Of a stretch of 64,000 nt of DNA, positions 8,070 to 15,945 are shown piece after piece. The stretch spans positions 124,001-188,000 of the forward strand of contig CAVRXS010000001.1 of NCBI GenBank assembly GCA_963725275.1, in the 5' to 3' direction. The notes below the pieces were generated by a model. That model saw only the letters and a program-made list of their open reading frames with translations, was not told the origin of the DNA and did no database searches. The translations under genes and the position numbers were made by a program. This DNA comes from Bog-756 sp963725275. GTDB taxonomy: Bacteria; Actinomycetota; Acidimicrobiia; Acidimicrobiales; RAAP-2. Within the stretch, counting starts at the first letter, position 1; every line of letters starts with the position of its first letter.

Positions 8070-9311
8070 AGAACGCCCCGGCAGCGGCGGGCAGTAGCCA
8101 CCGCGGTCGAGCAGGGCGAGGGCGATCAGGTGCTCGGGCTTGGCGAACCCGAAGGCCATGCGGTGCAGGACCCGGATCTTGGTGTTGGTCGATTCGATGA
8201 GTGCGTTCGACAGGTCGTTGAGCATGGCCGCCTCGATGCCGGCGATGTTCTTTCTGACCTTGCGGCCGAGCTCGACGAAGGCCGGGATCCGGCAACGCTG
8301 GGCCCAGTCCAGCCAGCCGTCCAACATGGCAAGGGCCAGCACGCCCTTCTTCCTGATGGCCAGGCGCAACTGCTCTTTCATCAGGTAGGCCCGGTAGAGC
8401 GTGGTGTTCACCTTGGCGATCCAGGCGAGCTTGCCGGCCTGGCGGGGGGTCAGGTCCTCGGGGTTCCGCCACAGGGCATAGCGACAGCCCTTCAGCTCGT
8501 TGGCATGTCCGGACATGCCACCCTTCCTCGCCTCGTTCCACACTTGGCGGCGCACCTCATCCAGCGCCTCGGTGGCCCAGGCGACCACATGGAAAGCATC
8601 GATGCAGAGGGTGGCATTGGGTGCCCGCTCGGCCACCACCGTGGCGATCCATCCGGCTCCATCGGCGCTGACCAGGGAGATCTGTTCGGACCGCTCCTCA
8701 CCCAGCAGGTCGAAGAAGCCGTTGAGCGTCTTCTTGTCCCGTCCGACGGCCGCCCACACCAGCCTCCCGCTGTCGTGGTCGACAACGATGGTCAGGTAGC
8801 GGTGCCCCTTCTTGTAGCTGATCTCGTCGATGCCGATGCGAACGAGACCGGAGAAGGGGTCATGGGCGGCACGGCCGTCGGCCACCACCCGGTCGATGAT
8901 CGAACCGACGGTCCGCCAGGCGATCCGCATCAGCTCACAGACCGTCGACTTGGCGGTGTGGGTGACCAGCCAGGCCACCTGGTCGTCGAAGAACCGGGTA
9001 TGCCCGGCTCCATGGCGGGCCCAGGGCACCTGGGCAACGGTCGGGCCGTGGTCGGGACAGTTCACTCTTGGAGAGTCGGCCTGGAGGAAGCACTGCATGG
9101 TCCCGAGATCGAGCGCCCGCCAGTTGCGCCTGCCCTCGCCCTGGTCATAGCCGGGAGCACGCACCCCGCAGCGTCCACACCGGCGCTTGGTCGCACGCCG
9201 CGGCCGCACGTGGACCACCACGGTTTCGGACTCCTCATCGAAGTCGATTTCCTCGATCACCGTCGCCCGGTCGACACCGAGCACGCGACGCCATACGTTG
9301 GCACCGAGCAC
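8043..9311 (-). CDS. ISL3-family transposase
   Basis: A 422-residue DDE transposase. The N-terminal zinc-finger region shows CGRCGVRAPGY and CPDHGP (residues about 45-90). Then come helix-turn-helix-like sequences and the catalytic core: GIDEIS with the first Asp near residue 163, SADGAG then CIDAFHVV with the second Asp near 240, and NALIESTNTKIR with the Glu near 375. Length and motif order fit a full-length ISL3 transposase, so the element may be active. The GTG start at 9311 has a GGAGGA site just upstream. It overlaps the convergent passenger gene by 27 bases. Confidence 0.92.
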   Translation of the reverse strand: MLGANVWRRVLGVDRATVIEEIDFDEESETVVVHVRPRRATKRRCGRCGVRAPGYDQGEGRRNWRALDLGTMQCFLQADSPRVNCPDHGPTVAQVPWARHGAGHTRFFDDQVAWLVTHTAKSTVCELMRIAWRTVGSIIDRVVADGRAAHDPFSGLVRIGIDEISYKKGHRYLTIVVDHDSGRLVWAAVGRDKKTLNGFFDLLGEERSEQISLVSADGAGWIATVVAERAPNATLCIDAFHVVAWATEALDEVRRQVWNEARKGGMSGHANELKGCRYALWRNPEDLTPRQAGKLAWIAKVNTTLYRAYLMKEQLRLAIRKKGVLALAMLDGWLDWAQRCRIPAFVELGRKVRKNIAGIEAAMLNDLSNALIESTNTKIRVLHRMAFGFAKPEHLIALALLDRGGYCPPLPGRSLSTLAALA

Positions 9312-9399
9312 GCCATCCTCCTTGCCCTGTCTTCGAACCTTCGAACAGTCCGAAAACGTAGGCGGGGGCTGGCGTTGCTCGCGTCAGGGGGTGCTCAAG

Positions 9400-9426
9400 T
9401 GACCCACGGATCAGTCAGTAGAGCCC
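9400..9426 (-). repeat. Right terminal inverted repeat of ISL3 element
   Basis: Read on the minus strand it begins GGGCTCTACTGACTGATCC and matches the left repeat at 26 of 27 bases. The base beyond it is the first base of the IS3-family remnant. Confidence 0.85.
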
Positions 9427-9772
9427 ATTTTGTATACCGAGCGTGTTGACGACGTTGGGGCCGCGCCGTCCATCGGCACCGTCGGGGACAGCTTCGACAA
9501 TGCCATGGCCGAATCGGTCATGGGCCTGTTCAAGACCGAGCTGCACCGCAACCCCGCCGCCCTGGCCGCCAACGGCGGGCCCCGGAAGGGCCTCGACGAC
9601 CTCGAGATCGCCACCTGTGCGTGGGTGTCATGGTTCAACGAGGAGCGGTTGCACTCAGAGCTCGACGACAGGACACCGACCGAGGTCGAGGCCGAGTACC
9701 GTCACAAGTCTCAGCCCCATGCGGCATGAGACAACCAAACCAACGAGTCTCCGGAAAACTCAGGCCGGTTCA
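9427..9772 (+). mobile_element. IS3-family element, right-end remnant
   Basis: What is left is the C-terminal part of an IS3-type transposase plus a terminal repeat at about 9745-9772, which on the minus strand begins TGAACCGGCCTGAGTTTTCC, the style of IS3 ends. The ISL3 element cuts it off exactly at 9426/9427. The left part is not present on the far side of the ISL3 element. Confidence 0.75.
9430..9729 (+). pseudogene. IS3-family transposase OrfB, C-terminal fragment
   Basis: The 99 residues show the end of the retroviral-type integrase core: YTERVDDVGAAPSIGTVGDSFDNAMAESVMG, with the last catalytic Glu in MAES, then WVSWFNEERLHSEL and TPTEVEAEY, the usual IS3 C-terminus. The first two catalytic Asp residues and OrfA are missing, so it cannot make an active transposase. 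Confidence 0.85.
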
Positions 9773-9805
9773 AAGTGACTGCCGTTAGGAACTCACCCCC
9801 CAGGT

Positions 9806-10018
9806 GTGGTTGGATCGGGCTACATTCGGAGAGTGCCGGTAGTCCTGATAGCAGTAGGCGTGCTCCTGTGGCTGCTTGCGCTCGGCTTGGCCTTCACGAT
9901 TTTCGGTGTGGTTTCCGCCCTGCTCGGTTTCGCCTGCATTGTGGCAGGAGCGGTCTGGCTCGGAGCTAGGACGATCAGTCGAGCGGCAACTCACTCCGAC
10001 ATGGACCAGCACACCTAG
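9806..10018 (+). CDS. Small two-helix membrane protein
   Basis: Up to 70 residues, with two hydrophobic segments (VPVVLIAVGVLLWLLALGLAF and FGVVSALLGFACIVAGAVWL) and a short polar tail. A GTG at 9833 is an alternative start that would begin just before the first helix. No family recognised. It sits alone between the IS remnant and a convergent hypothetical gene. The strong alternation of hydrophobic helices supports coding, but the lack of a clear ribosome site keeps confidence moderate. Confidence 0.45.
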   Translation: MVGSGYIRRVPVVLIAVGVLLWLLALGLAFTIFGVVSALLGFACIVAGAVWLGARTISRAATHSDMDQHT

Positions 10019-10109
10019 GCACACGCCCTGCCATTCCGGCACCCCGGGGTCCGCTCAGCGGAAATCCTATAAGCGACCCGCTCCGGGTGTTCGGGGGCAT
10101 ATCGAGTCG

Positions 10110-10472
10110 TCAATCCATCGAGATCTGTTGCTCGTTCAACATCGGAGCGAGCCTTCTCCGCACCCACTCGGTGTCGCGCCGTTTTACGATCCAAAGAGCG
10201 GTCTGACCATCGGCTGTGTGCACCGAGATATCGGTGAACACCTCGTAGACGGGTTCTGAGTATCTGCGGCCTTGGACCCCGCTCACTTTGCAACCCTCAA
10301 TCGCTCGCCCAGTGATCTCGGTGCGCTGAACGACCTCGATCGGAATCGAGTGGGATAGTCGCAACGAACCGTGGCACAGGCGGCCCTTCTTGATCCAGAG
10401 CTGCTTGCCATGGGCTCCAGGGGCACGATTCCCTCCTCGGTATCGACACTTCGTTGGGAACCCGATCCTCAC
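10110..10472 (-). CDS. Hypothetical protein, possibly PH-like
   Basis: 120 residues, soluble. After a basic start it reads GKQLWIKKGRLCHGSLRLSHSIPIEVVQRTEITG, and later VYEVFTDISVHTADGQTALWIVKRRDTEWVRRRL: alternating strands followed by a final helix, as in bacterial PH-like domains. This is a fold impression only. The true start may lie downstream, as the first 20 residues look unlike coding sequence. No neighbour suggests a role. Confidence 0.45.
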   Translation of the reverse strand: MRIGFPTKCRYRGGNRAPGAHGKQLWIKKGRLCHGSLRLSHSIPIEVVQRTEITGRAIEGCKVSGVQGRRYSEPVYEVFTDISVHTADGQTALWIVKRRDTEWVRRRLAPMLNEQQISMD

Positions 10473-10614
10473 CTGCGCTCTAATGGCACGAGGTTACCGG
10501 GGGTACTCCCGCTCGGACTGGAATGAGTCGCTCTGCTCTCCCATGCCGGAGGCATAGCTGGTGATCGGGGCCAGGCCTCGGGTCCTCCTGAATGTTGGGG
10601 GCTACTCTTTCAGG

Positions 10615-10785
10615 ATGCGCCCTATCCGAGCGATCGTTGGCTCCTCTCTTCTGGGACTGGGAGCGGCCCTTCTTGTCACCCGTCGCAAGTTGGAAGCAGA
10701 GCGGCGGGCTCACCAAGAGACGGTCCTTGCTCTCGAGACAATCAAGCAAGTGGCGACACCTCGAGACGATTCTGGGAGTCAGTAG
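10615..10785 (+). CDS. Possible small membrane-anchored protein
   Basis: A 56-residue frame with one hydrophobic helix (AIVGSSLLGLGAALLVTR) followed by a charged amphipathic helix (KLEAERRAHQETVLALETIKQVA). This looks like a short anchored coiled segment. The ATG at 10615 is preceded by CAGG only. No family recognised. It could be spurious. Confidence 0.3.
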   Translation: MRPIRAIVGSSLLGLGAALLVTRRKLEAERRAHQETVLALETIKQVATPRDDSGSQ

Positions 10786-10951
10786 GTCGGCCGAAGCGTA
10801 AGTCCGTGACTTCGCTCGACGGGCCCAGCCCGGTTACCCTCCCGGTGGTCGGGGCACATACGCATAGGCTTTCCTGATCCCCGGCGTCGGCCAACCCGTC
10901 GTGAGATTCTGGCCGTGATCCGCTGGATGCGGCACAGCCGAAGTTCAGGGG

Positions 10952-12691
10952 CTATCGCCCAAGGGCATACGCCGCGCGCCGGGGGTCGGCGCCGGCGCGT
11001 AGCGTGCTTCGTCTTCCTGCCTCGGGCGCAGGACGTTGGCGGATCATGCCCACAGATCCCGCCTCGAATTCGAATGGGGGCCATTCCCGGACGTTATGTC
11101 CGAGAGACGTTAAACCCTCGAGTGTGGACTCGGGCACCCGGTTCTCCACCGCCACCATGCCTTCATGGTGGCCATGGGGATGGAAAGAGTTGGGGAAGGC
11201 CATGGAGATGGCGCGAGGAGCTTCTACGGCCTGTTGCTCGGTCATGCCGAAGACGGCAACGTTCAGCAGAGACTGAAGCGTCGCCTGGACGATCATGTCA
11301 CCGCCCGGGCAGGTAATAGGCCACACCATCCCGTCATCGTCGATGACGATGACGGGCGACGGGGTGACGCGGGGACGCCGGCCCGGACCCAGACAGGCAG
11401 GATGGCCGGGATCGGTGCGGCTCTGTACTCCCCGGCCTGACACCAGCACACCCAGGTCGGGGACGATCGGGCTCATGGCGAGTGGATCGCTCGGTGCCGA
11501 TGCAAAGGCATTGCCCAGGCTGTCGACGACCGTCACCTGAGTGGTCGAGTTTGCCTGATCGGCCTCGTGTCGGAGCGTGAACAGGTCGGGAAGCGACCGA
11601 TCGGCTCGTATGAAGCCAGCCAGCTCGGCCGCGTGCTCGTCCGACAGCAGATAGGTCATGTCGACGCTCCCGGCGTCCCCGTAGTAGAGCTCACGATCTG
11701 AGAACGCCAACTTCACTGCTTCGATGAGGTGGTGCAAATACGCCGTTGAGTTGTGTCCGAACGAATCCAGGTCGAATTGCTGCAGGATCGCAAGCGCTTG
11801 GAGGAGCGCGGGGCCCTGTGACCACTGCGGCGGGGTCGTATGTACCGTGAGGTGACCGAGGCCCGGAAAGGACCGGCCGGGTGCTGGCGCCACCTCGGCT
11901 CGGAACTCAGCCAGGTCCTGGACCGTGAGGAAGCCCCCTCCCTCCGTTACGAACTCCACCATCGTCTTGGCGACCTTGCCCTGGTAGAACGCTCTGCGCA
12001 CGCCGTCGAGCCGAGCTCGACGGTGGTCACTGGATGGCAAACCGTCCACATTCGGCTGCGAGGTCGCCTCGGCCTCGGCCAGGCGGATGAGAAGCCGGCC
12101 GAGATCCGGTTGTACGAGGCGATCCCCTGGTTGGGCCCGACGACCGTCGATGCAGTAGACGGCCGCCGACGAGGGCCATTGTTCGTAGACCCAGGCGAAC
12201 ATTTCGAGCCCCGTGGCCACAGTCGCATCGAGCACGAATCCTTCGGTTGCTAGCTCGATCGCCGGGGCCGCCACGTCGGCGAACGACCACGTGCCAAAGC
12301 CCACTAGCGCCGACAGCCAGCCTGCCAGGGCTCCCGGCACGATGCTCGCTGCACACCCGGGCGGCATCTCCGACCCATGGCGTCCGACATACGCGTCCGC
12401 AGTAGCGGTCGACGACCACCGTCCGATCCCGGCCACGCTGACAACGTCTTGCCCGCCGGCTGGCCGGATGAGTATCGGTGCGATCCCGCCGAGGTTGCAC
12501 ATGTCGACCTGGACGACATTCGTGGCCAGGGCAGCGGCGACGCCGGCATCGATGGAGTTTCCCCCCGATTCGAGAACCCGACCGGCAACCTGAACGGTTA
12601 TTGGATGTCCGGTAACCGCCATCCAACGATCTCCGACCAACGTGGGCCGGGAGCTCTCAGAAGGGGGCAGGCCCCGAGGGCCGGGCTGCAT
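10952..12691 (-). CDS. Gamma-glutamyltransferase-family protein with altered active site
   Basis: 579 residues of the Ntn-hydrolase gamma-glutamyltransferase family. Matches in order: GHPITVQVAGRVLESGGNSIDAGVAAAL (residues 28-55), VQVDMCNLGGIAP, SIVPGALAGWL, the large-subunit helices, then STTQVTVVD at 382-390, TPSPVIVIDDDG, CPGGDMIVQATLQSLLNV and AVEAPR. The nucleophile Thr that starts the small subunit is present (383 or 384), but the usual TTH is TTQ, and the conserved lid segment after GNA is replaced by SAPSDPLAMSP. It may be a divergent amidohydrolase or acylase-like member. No signal peptide is evident, unlike periplasmic forms. The neighbour on the same strand is a PhyH oxygenase. Confidence 0.8.
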   Translation of the reverse strand: MQPGPRGLPPSESSRPTLVGDRWMAVTGHPITVQVAGRVLESGGNSIDAGVAAALATNVVQVDMCNLGGIAPILIRPAGGQDVVSVAGIGRWSSTATADAYVGRHGSEMPPGCAASIVPGALAGWLSALVGFGTWSFADVAAPAIELATEGFVLDATVATGLEMFAWVYEQWPSSAAVYCIDGRRAQPGDRLVQPDLGRLLIRLAEAEATSQPNVDGLPSSDHRRARLDGVRRAFYQGKVAKTMVEFVTEGGGFLTVQDLAEFRAEVAPAPGRSFPGLGHLTVHTTPPQWSQGPALLQALAILQQFDLDSFGHNSTAYLHHLIEAVKLAFSDRELYYGDAGSVDMTYLLSDEHAAELAGFIRADRSLPDLFTLRHEADQANSTTQVTVVDSLGNAFASAPSDPLAMSPIVPDLGVLVSGRGVQSRTDPGHPACLGPGRRPRVTPSPVIVIDDDGMVWPITCPGGDMIVQATLQSLLNVAVFGMTEQQAVEAPRAISMAFPNSFHPHGHHEGMVAVENRVPESTLEGLTSLGHNVREWPPFEFEAGSVGMIRQRPAPEAGRRSTLRAGADPRRAAYALGR

Positions 12692-12897
12692 TGGCGTCGA
12701 CCCTAGTACGACGTACGCCTCTGACTGCTATCGAGCTGGGTCAACAACGGTTGCCGATACCCGACGTTCGGCGACGGTCGACCCCAAAGGCGACTCGTCC
12801 CATCGCACTCGCCGCGTTCAGGGCCAGGCCCAGGGACGATGAGAGTGCTAGGACGGTCGTCATTGCCGCGACAACGAACGGTGAAGGTTCGCGCCTG

Positions 12898-13551
12898 CTA
12901 AAGACTCCGATATCGGATGGCGAGCGCCCGGCGGGGATGCATCGATCGGTTGGGTCCAGATCCGTGGATCACGTTGGGGTGATGCACCACACCGTGTCCC
13001 GATTCGAGTGGTAGCTCGATAGCAATGCGCTCGTCTACCAAGGCGGCGTCCATTTCCACCCCGAACATACTGTCAGTGCCCGAATTTGGATGCAGAGCTC
13101 GAGCACCGCAGCGATGGGAACCTGGAATCAGCCGTAGGCAGCCGTTGCTCGTATTGGCGTCATCGAGCGCGATCCAAATTGTGAGAGCAGGGGATCCGCG
13201 GAGTCTCTCCGCCCACGGTGCACCGTCTTGGTGCCACAAGGCCGGCAACCCCGTTCCCGCAGGTTTGCAAAGGTACGTGACGCCAAACACTGCCGGCGGT
13301 GCGTCGAGGAGCTGCGCAGCAATGGACACGACCCGCTGATCCAAGGCGAAGTTACTCGCAACGCTGCCTGAGGACGGCACTGGGACGATTCCGGCATCTG
13401 CAGACAGCCCTTGCTCGATCCGGCACACGTCGAGGTACTCGAGTAGCAGAGGAGTCGCCGAGTCATCAAGTACCTCGCCAAGCGTGGCAAAACCGTCTCG
13501 CTCATAGAGGCAGCGCAACTCTGAGCCAGTCATCCCGCCATTTTCGGCCAT
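12898..13551 (-). CDS. Phytanoyl-CoA dioxygenase (PhyH) family oxygenase
   Basis: 217 residues of the Fe(II)/2-oxoglutarate-dependent PhyH family. The metal site is visible as HQDGAPW (His and Asp, near residues 112-114) and the distal His in VIHGSGPNRS near 193; the 2-oxoglutarate-binding Arg is likely in RRALAIRY near the end. LTIWIALDDANTSNGCLRLIPGSHR is the typical core. Length is slightly short but complete. It lies 206 bases upstream of the gamma-glutamyltransferase-like gene on the same strand and could be in one pathway with it. Substrate unknown. Confidence 0.85.
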   Translation of the reverse strand: MAENGGMTGSELRCLYERDGFATLGEVLDDSATPLLLEYLDVCRIEQGLSADAGIVPVPSSGSVASNFALDQRVVSIAAQLLDAPPAVFGVTYLCKPAGTGLPALWHQDGAPWAERLRGSPALTIWIALDDANTSNGCLRLIPGSHRCGARALHPNSGTDSMFGVEMDAALVDERIAIELPLESGHGVVHHPNVIHGSGPNRSMHPRRALAIRYRSL

Positions 13552-13746
13552 CCGGTGGTCCTGTCGTGCTTAGTTCTCGGTCGCGCTGTCGGTGGGCCGG
13601 TACTCACCTCAACTGGAGTCACTCGATGCCCGCAGGTACATCCCCGCGCTACGCAGACCTCTTACTCGACTGTCTTCGTCGGTGGGGCGCAGCGACCTCG
13701 GTCCGCATTTGTCTTGAGTTCTTTCCTCTCCGCGAAGACGCACTCG

Positions 13747-14136
13747 TCACGAATCGGTAACCACTCCCTGGCCAGCAGAGCTGATAGTGATTTCTCCGCC
13801 CCATGCGCAGTTGCAGGTGCATGAGTCATCGAGAGCCGGGTTTCCGTCATACGTGACCAACGGAGACCCAGGTGTCCAGGGGGATACGGTGTTGGGTATG
13901 CAGGGCATGGGCGTGAGGACACCGAGTGCCGCTGCAGTAGCGGCCGCAACCTCTGGATTACTGATGCTTGTGCACATGCCAAATGACGCGATGTTGTCGA
14001 TTGGCGCGAAGTCCATAGTGCTAGCGGCGGGCTCTCCCTCCACAGAGACCAGAGGACTAGATGTCGGGGTTAGCGTCGACGGCGACAAACCGAACGTGCA
14101 TTGCATCAGGGCACCGTTGCACACGATCTCAGGCAT
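13747..14136 (-). CDS. DUF4280 PAAR-like protein
   Basis: 129 residues matching the DUF4280 family, PAAR-like proteins that form or cap the spike tip of contractile injection systems. Features: start MPEIVCNGALMQCTFGLSPS, AAATAAALGVLTPMPCIPNT, SPWTPGSPLVTYDGNPAL and a Cys-rich end CTCNCAWGGEITISSAG. I chose ATG 14136, with GAGGAGA upstream, over a longer frame, because family members start at this point. No tail sheath, tube, baseplate or ATPase gene lies in the window, so it is an orphan here; such genes often belong to an effector unit encoded away from the main machine. Divergent neighbour: a Tat-exported repeat protein. Confidence 0.85.
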   Translation of the reverse strand: MPEIVCNGALMQCTFGLSPSTLTPTSSPLVSVEGEPAASTMDFAPIDNIASFGMCTSISNPEVAAATAAALGVLTPMPCIPNTVSPWTPGSPLVTYDGNPALDDSCTCNCAWGGEITISSAGQGVVTDS

Positions 14137-14375
14137 AGGAATCTCCTCGTTTGGCAAGGTCGCAGACTGGGAGACCTCGATTTTCGAATACTCCCACCTG
14201 ACGGTACCTGACAGAGGGGATTCATGCTCTTGAACTGACTCACCTGCGACAAGCAACGCTGGTGCTGATTACTCCACTTCCGATTGACAGCCCCCGAGTT
14301 CGGCGCGAGGGTCATCGTGCGGTCATTGTCCGATGATGATTCGGGACGGAATCCCAAACGAGAGGCGGGCTGGCG

Positions 14376-15383
14376 ATGAGCAAGGAAACCACTGAGAGCG
14401 AGGGCGTTGATGCCGGAGGCCTCGGAGAGGCTGCAGGAGAATCGAGTGGGCCGGAAAGAACGCTCGGCCGACGGGCAGTGATTCTGGGGGCCGCAGCCGG
14501 AGTGGGGGCGACCGCCGCGCTGGTAGCTGGGGCAAGGCCGGCCTTCGCCGCAAACGCGGAGAACGAGAGTATTCAGCCCGCTCAGTCGAATCCTGGCGCT
14601 GACGCCGCGGCCGCTGCCGTAACGAGGGGTCCCGATGCCCCTGAACCGACTCCGTTCCCGACTGGGGCTTCGTTGACTGCCACCAGCTCCGGCGATGGCA
14701 GCCTCGGCGTGCAGGGTATCGATGGCGGCACAACCGCTGGGGGTATCGGGGTACTCGGCACGTCTCCCGACGGTTTCGGGCTCATCGGAGTGAACGGTGC
14801 CAACGAGACCTATCTCCCTTCCTATGTCGCGGGCGTCGCAGGATTAAGCGAAACCAATACCGGGGTCTTCGGTCAGTCGACGACGGGCACCTCGATCTAC
14901 GGAGTGAGCGCCCAGACGAGTGGTCTCGAGGTTGGTTCGGTTGCCGGTGTATGGGGTGACAGCGAGGCCAACATTGGTGTTCAGGGCACGTCAGCCACGG
15001 ACATCGGCGTCTTGGGAGTCTCGAACACCAATGCTGGTGTTCAGGGCGTCTCAGCCTCGGACATCGGTGTCCTGGGAGTCTCGAACACGGGTACTGGAAT
15101 TAAGGCTGAATCCGCGTCCGGCAATGCACTCGAAGTTCTCGGTGTCGCAACGTTCACCCGAAGCGGTGTGGTCACGATCGCCGCGGGTGCGTCATCGGCA
15201 ACACACGCCGGCGTGGCGCTCTCCTCGACAAGCCTGGTGTTGGCCAACCTCCAGAACAGTCTCCCAGGGGTCTACGTCCAGGCCGTCGTGCCCACCGTCT
15301 CCGCCCACTCGTTCGAGATCGTCCTTTCGGCCAAAGTACCCGCAGGGAAGACCGCCAAGGTCGCCTGGTTTGTCGTGAACTGA
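14376..15383 (+). CDS. Tat-exported glycine-repeat surface protein
   Basis: 335 residues. The N-terminus has a twin-arginine signal (GRRAVILGAAAGVGATAALVAG, then ARPAFA cut site near residue 58). Residues about 105-260 contain degenerate repeats of the form (D/A)IGVLGVSNT.(A/T)G(V/I)(Q/K)G, a beta-helix-like or fibre-like pattern. The C-terminal 80 residues (SLVLANLQNSLPGVYVQAVVP, HSFEIVLSAKVPAGKTAKVAWFVVN) form a compact domain. The repeats are of the same style as paralogues A and B but are not otherwise similar. Probably a folded exported surface or matrix protein. Function unknown. Confidence 0.75.
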   Translation: MSKETTESEGVDAGGLGEAAGESSGPERTLGRRAVILGAAAGVGATAALVAGARPAFAANAENESIQPAQSNPGADAAAAAVTRGPDAPEPTPFPTGASLTATSSGDGSLGVQGIDGGTTAGGIGVLGTSPDGFGLIGVNGANETYLPSYVAGVAGLSETNTGVFGQSTTGTSIYGVSAQTSGLEVGSVAGVWGDSEANIGVQGTSATDIGVLGVSNTNAGVQGVSASDIGVLGVSNTGTGIKAESASGNALEVLGVATFTRSGVVTIAAGASSATHAGVALSSTSLVLANLQNSLPGVYVQAVVPTVSAHSFEIVLSAKVPAGKTAKVAWFVVN

Positions 15384-15786
15384 CGTCCTGTCCCAGGGAG
15401 CGGGAGAGTTCCTCGATCCTCGTAAACAAGGTTCTCCAACACCCTCCGAGCGTTCACCTGGCTCTCGTCGCGTAACGCTCGCTCATTTCGTCTGAGCGGG
15501 TGGACAACATTCTCCAGACCACGGCCTCTGAATCCGCGCTCTATCCGGCCATTCCCGCTATGGGCTGATCCAAGGGCTTGCCTGCCATCGACCCGAGGAA
15601 GGGCGCCCCGAAGCTGAAGATGCCGCCGTCGGCGGCGACGAGGTAATAGCCGCGTTGCATCCGTCAAGCCCACGTTTCGGCCAGGGAGGCTCGCGGGCTT
15701 CGTGTCGGTCTACATCCCGCCGTCGGACGCGTTCTGCATGGGGGGAATTGAGCCCACCGAGCCGACGTGACCTGTACTTCCCCGAG
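15384..15786. other. Mostly non-coding stretch with a gene fragment
   Basis: About 400 bases between the Tat protein and tRNA-Gly. The only recognisable content is a degraded fragment of a GYYLVAADGGIFSFG-type repeat at 15541-15690, listed separately. No promoter or terminator is clear. Confidence 0.5.
15541..15690 (-). pseudogene. Fragment of a YWLVAADGGIFSFG-repeat protein
   Basis: Reading down from 15660 the minus strand gives RGYYLVAADGGIFSFGAPF, then LGSMAGKPLDQPIAGMAG and a stop. This is one repeat unit of the kind present six to seven times in the secreted protein at 49402-51039. Just upstream an in-frame stop (15664-15666) blocks it, while the preceding residues (TDATR) continue in another frame, so the piece is a decayed remnant. 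It is too short to be functional. Confidence 0.65.
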
Positions 15787-15859
15787 AGCGGACGACGGGA
15801 TTCGAACCCGCGACCCTCACCTTGGCAAGGTGATGCTCTACCAACTGAGCCACGTCCGC
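15787..15859 (-). tRNA. tRNA-Gly (GCC anticodon)
   Basis: 73 bases fold as a standard tRNA: acceptor GCGGACG paired with CGTCCGC, D arm GCTCAGTTGGTAGAGC, anticodon arm CACCTT-GCC-AAGGTG, T arm CGGGTTCGAATCCCG, discriminator T. CCA is not encoded. The anticodon GCC reads GGC and GGT glycine codons. Confidence 0.95.
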
Positions 15860-15945
15860 GTGAGGCCGTCACTGTAGCAGCAGGGCGGTCGATTCCTGAT
15901 GCGCAGCGCTCCCGGGCGATCCCGAGATGACCAGTTGGGGGGCGT

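Larger units (their letters stand above)
7354..9426. mobile_element. ISL3-family insertion sequence with passenger gene
   Basis: An element of about 2.07 kb bounded by 27-base inverted repeats (7354-7380 and 9400-9426) that match at 26 of 27 positions; each begins GGGCTCT, typical of ISL3-type ends. It contains an intact transposase on the minus strand and a convergent passenger gene on the plus strand. I find no 8-base target duplication: the left flank is AAGAAAAG and the right flank ATTTTGTA. The right end abuts an IS3-family transposase fragment whose other half is absent on the left, so a deletion or rearrangement followed insertion. Confidence 0.85.
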
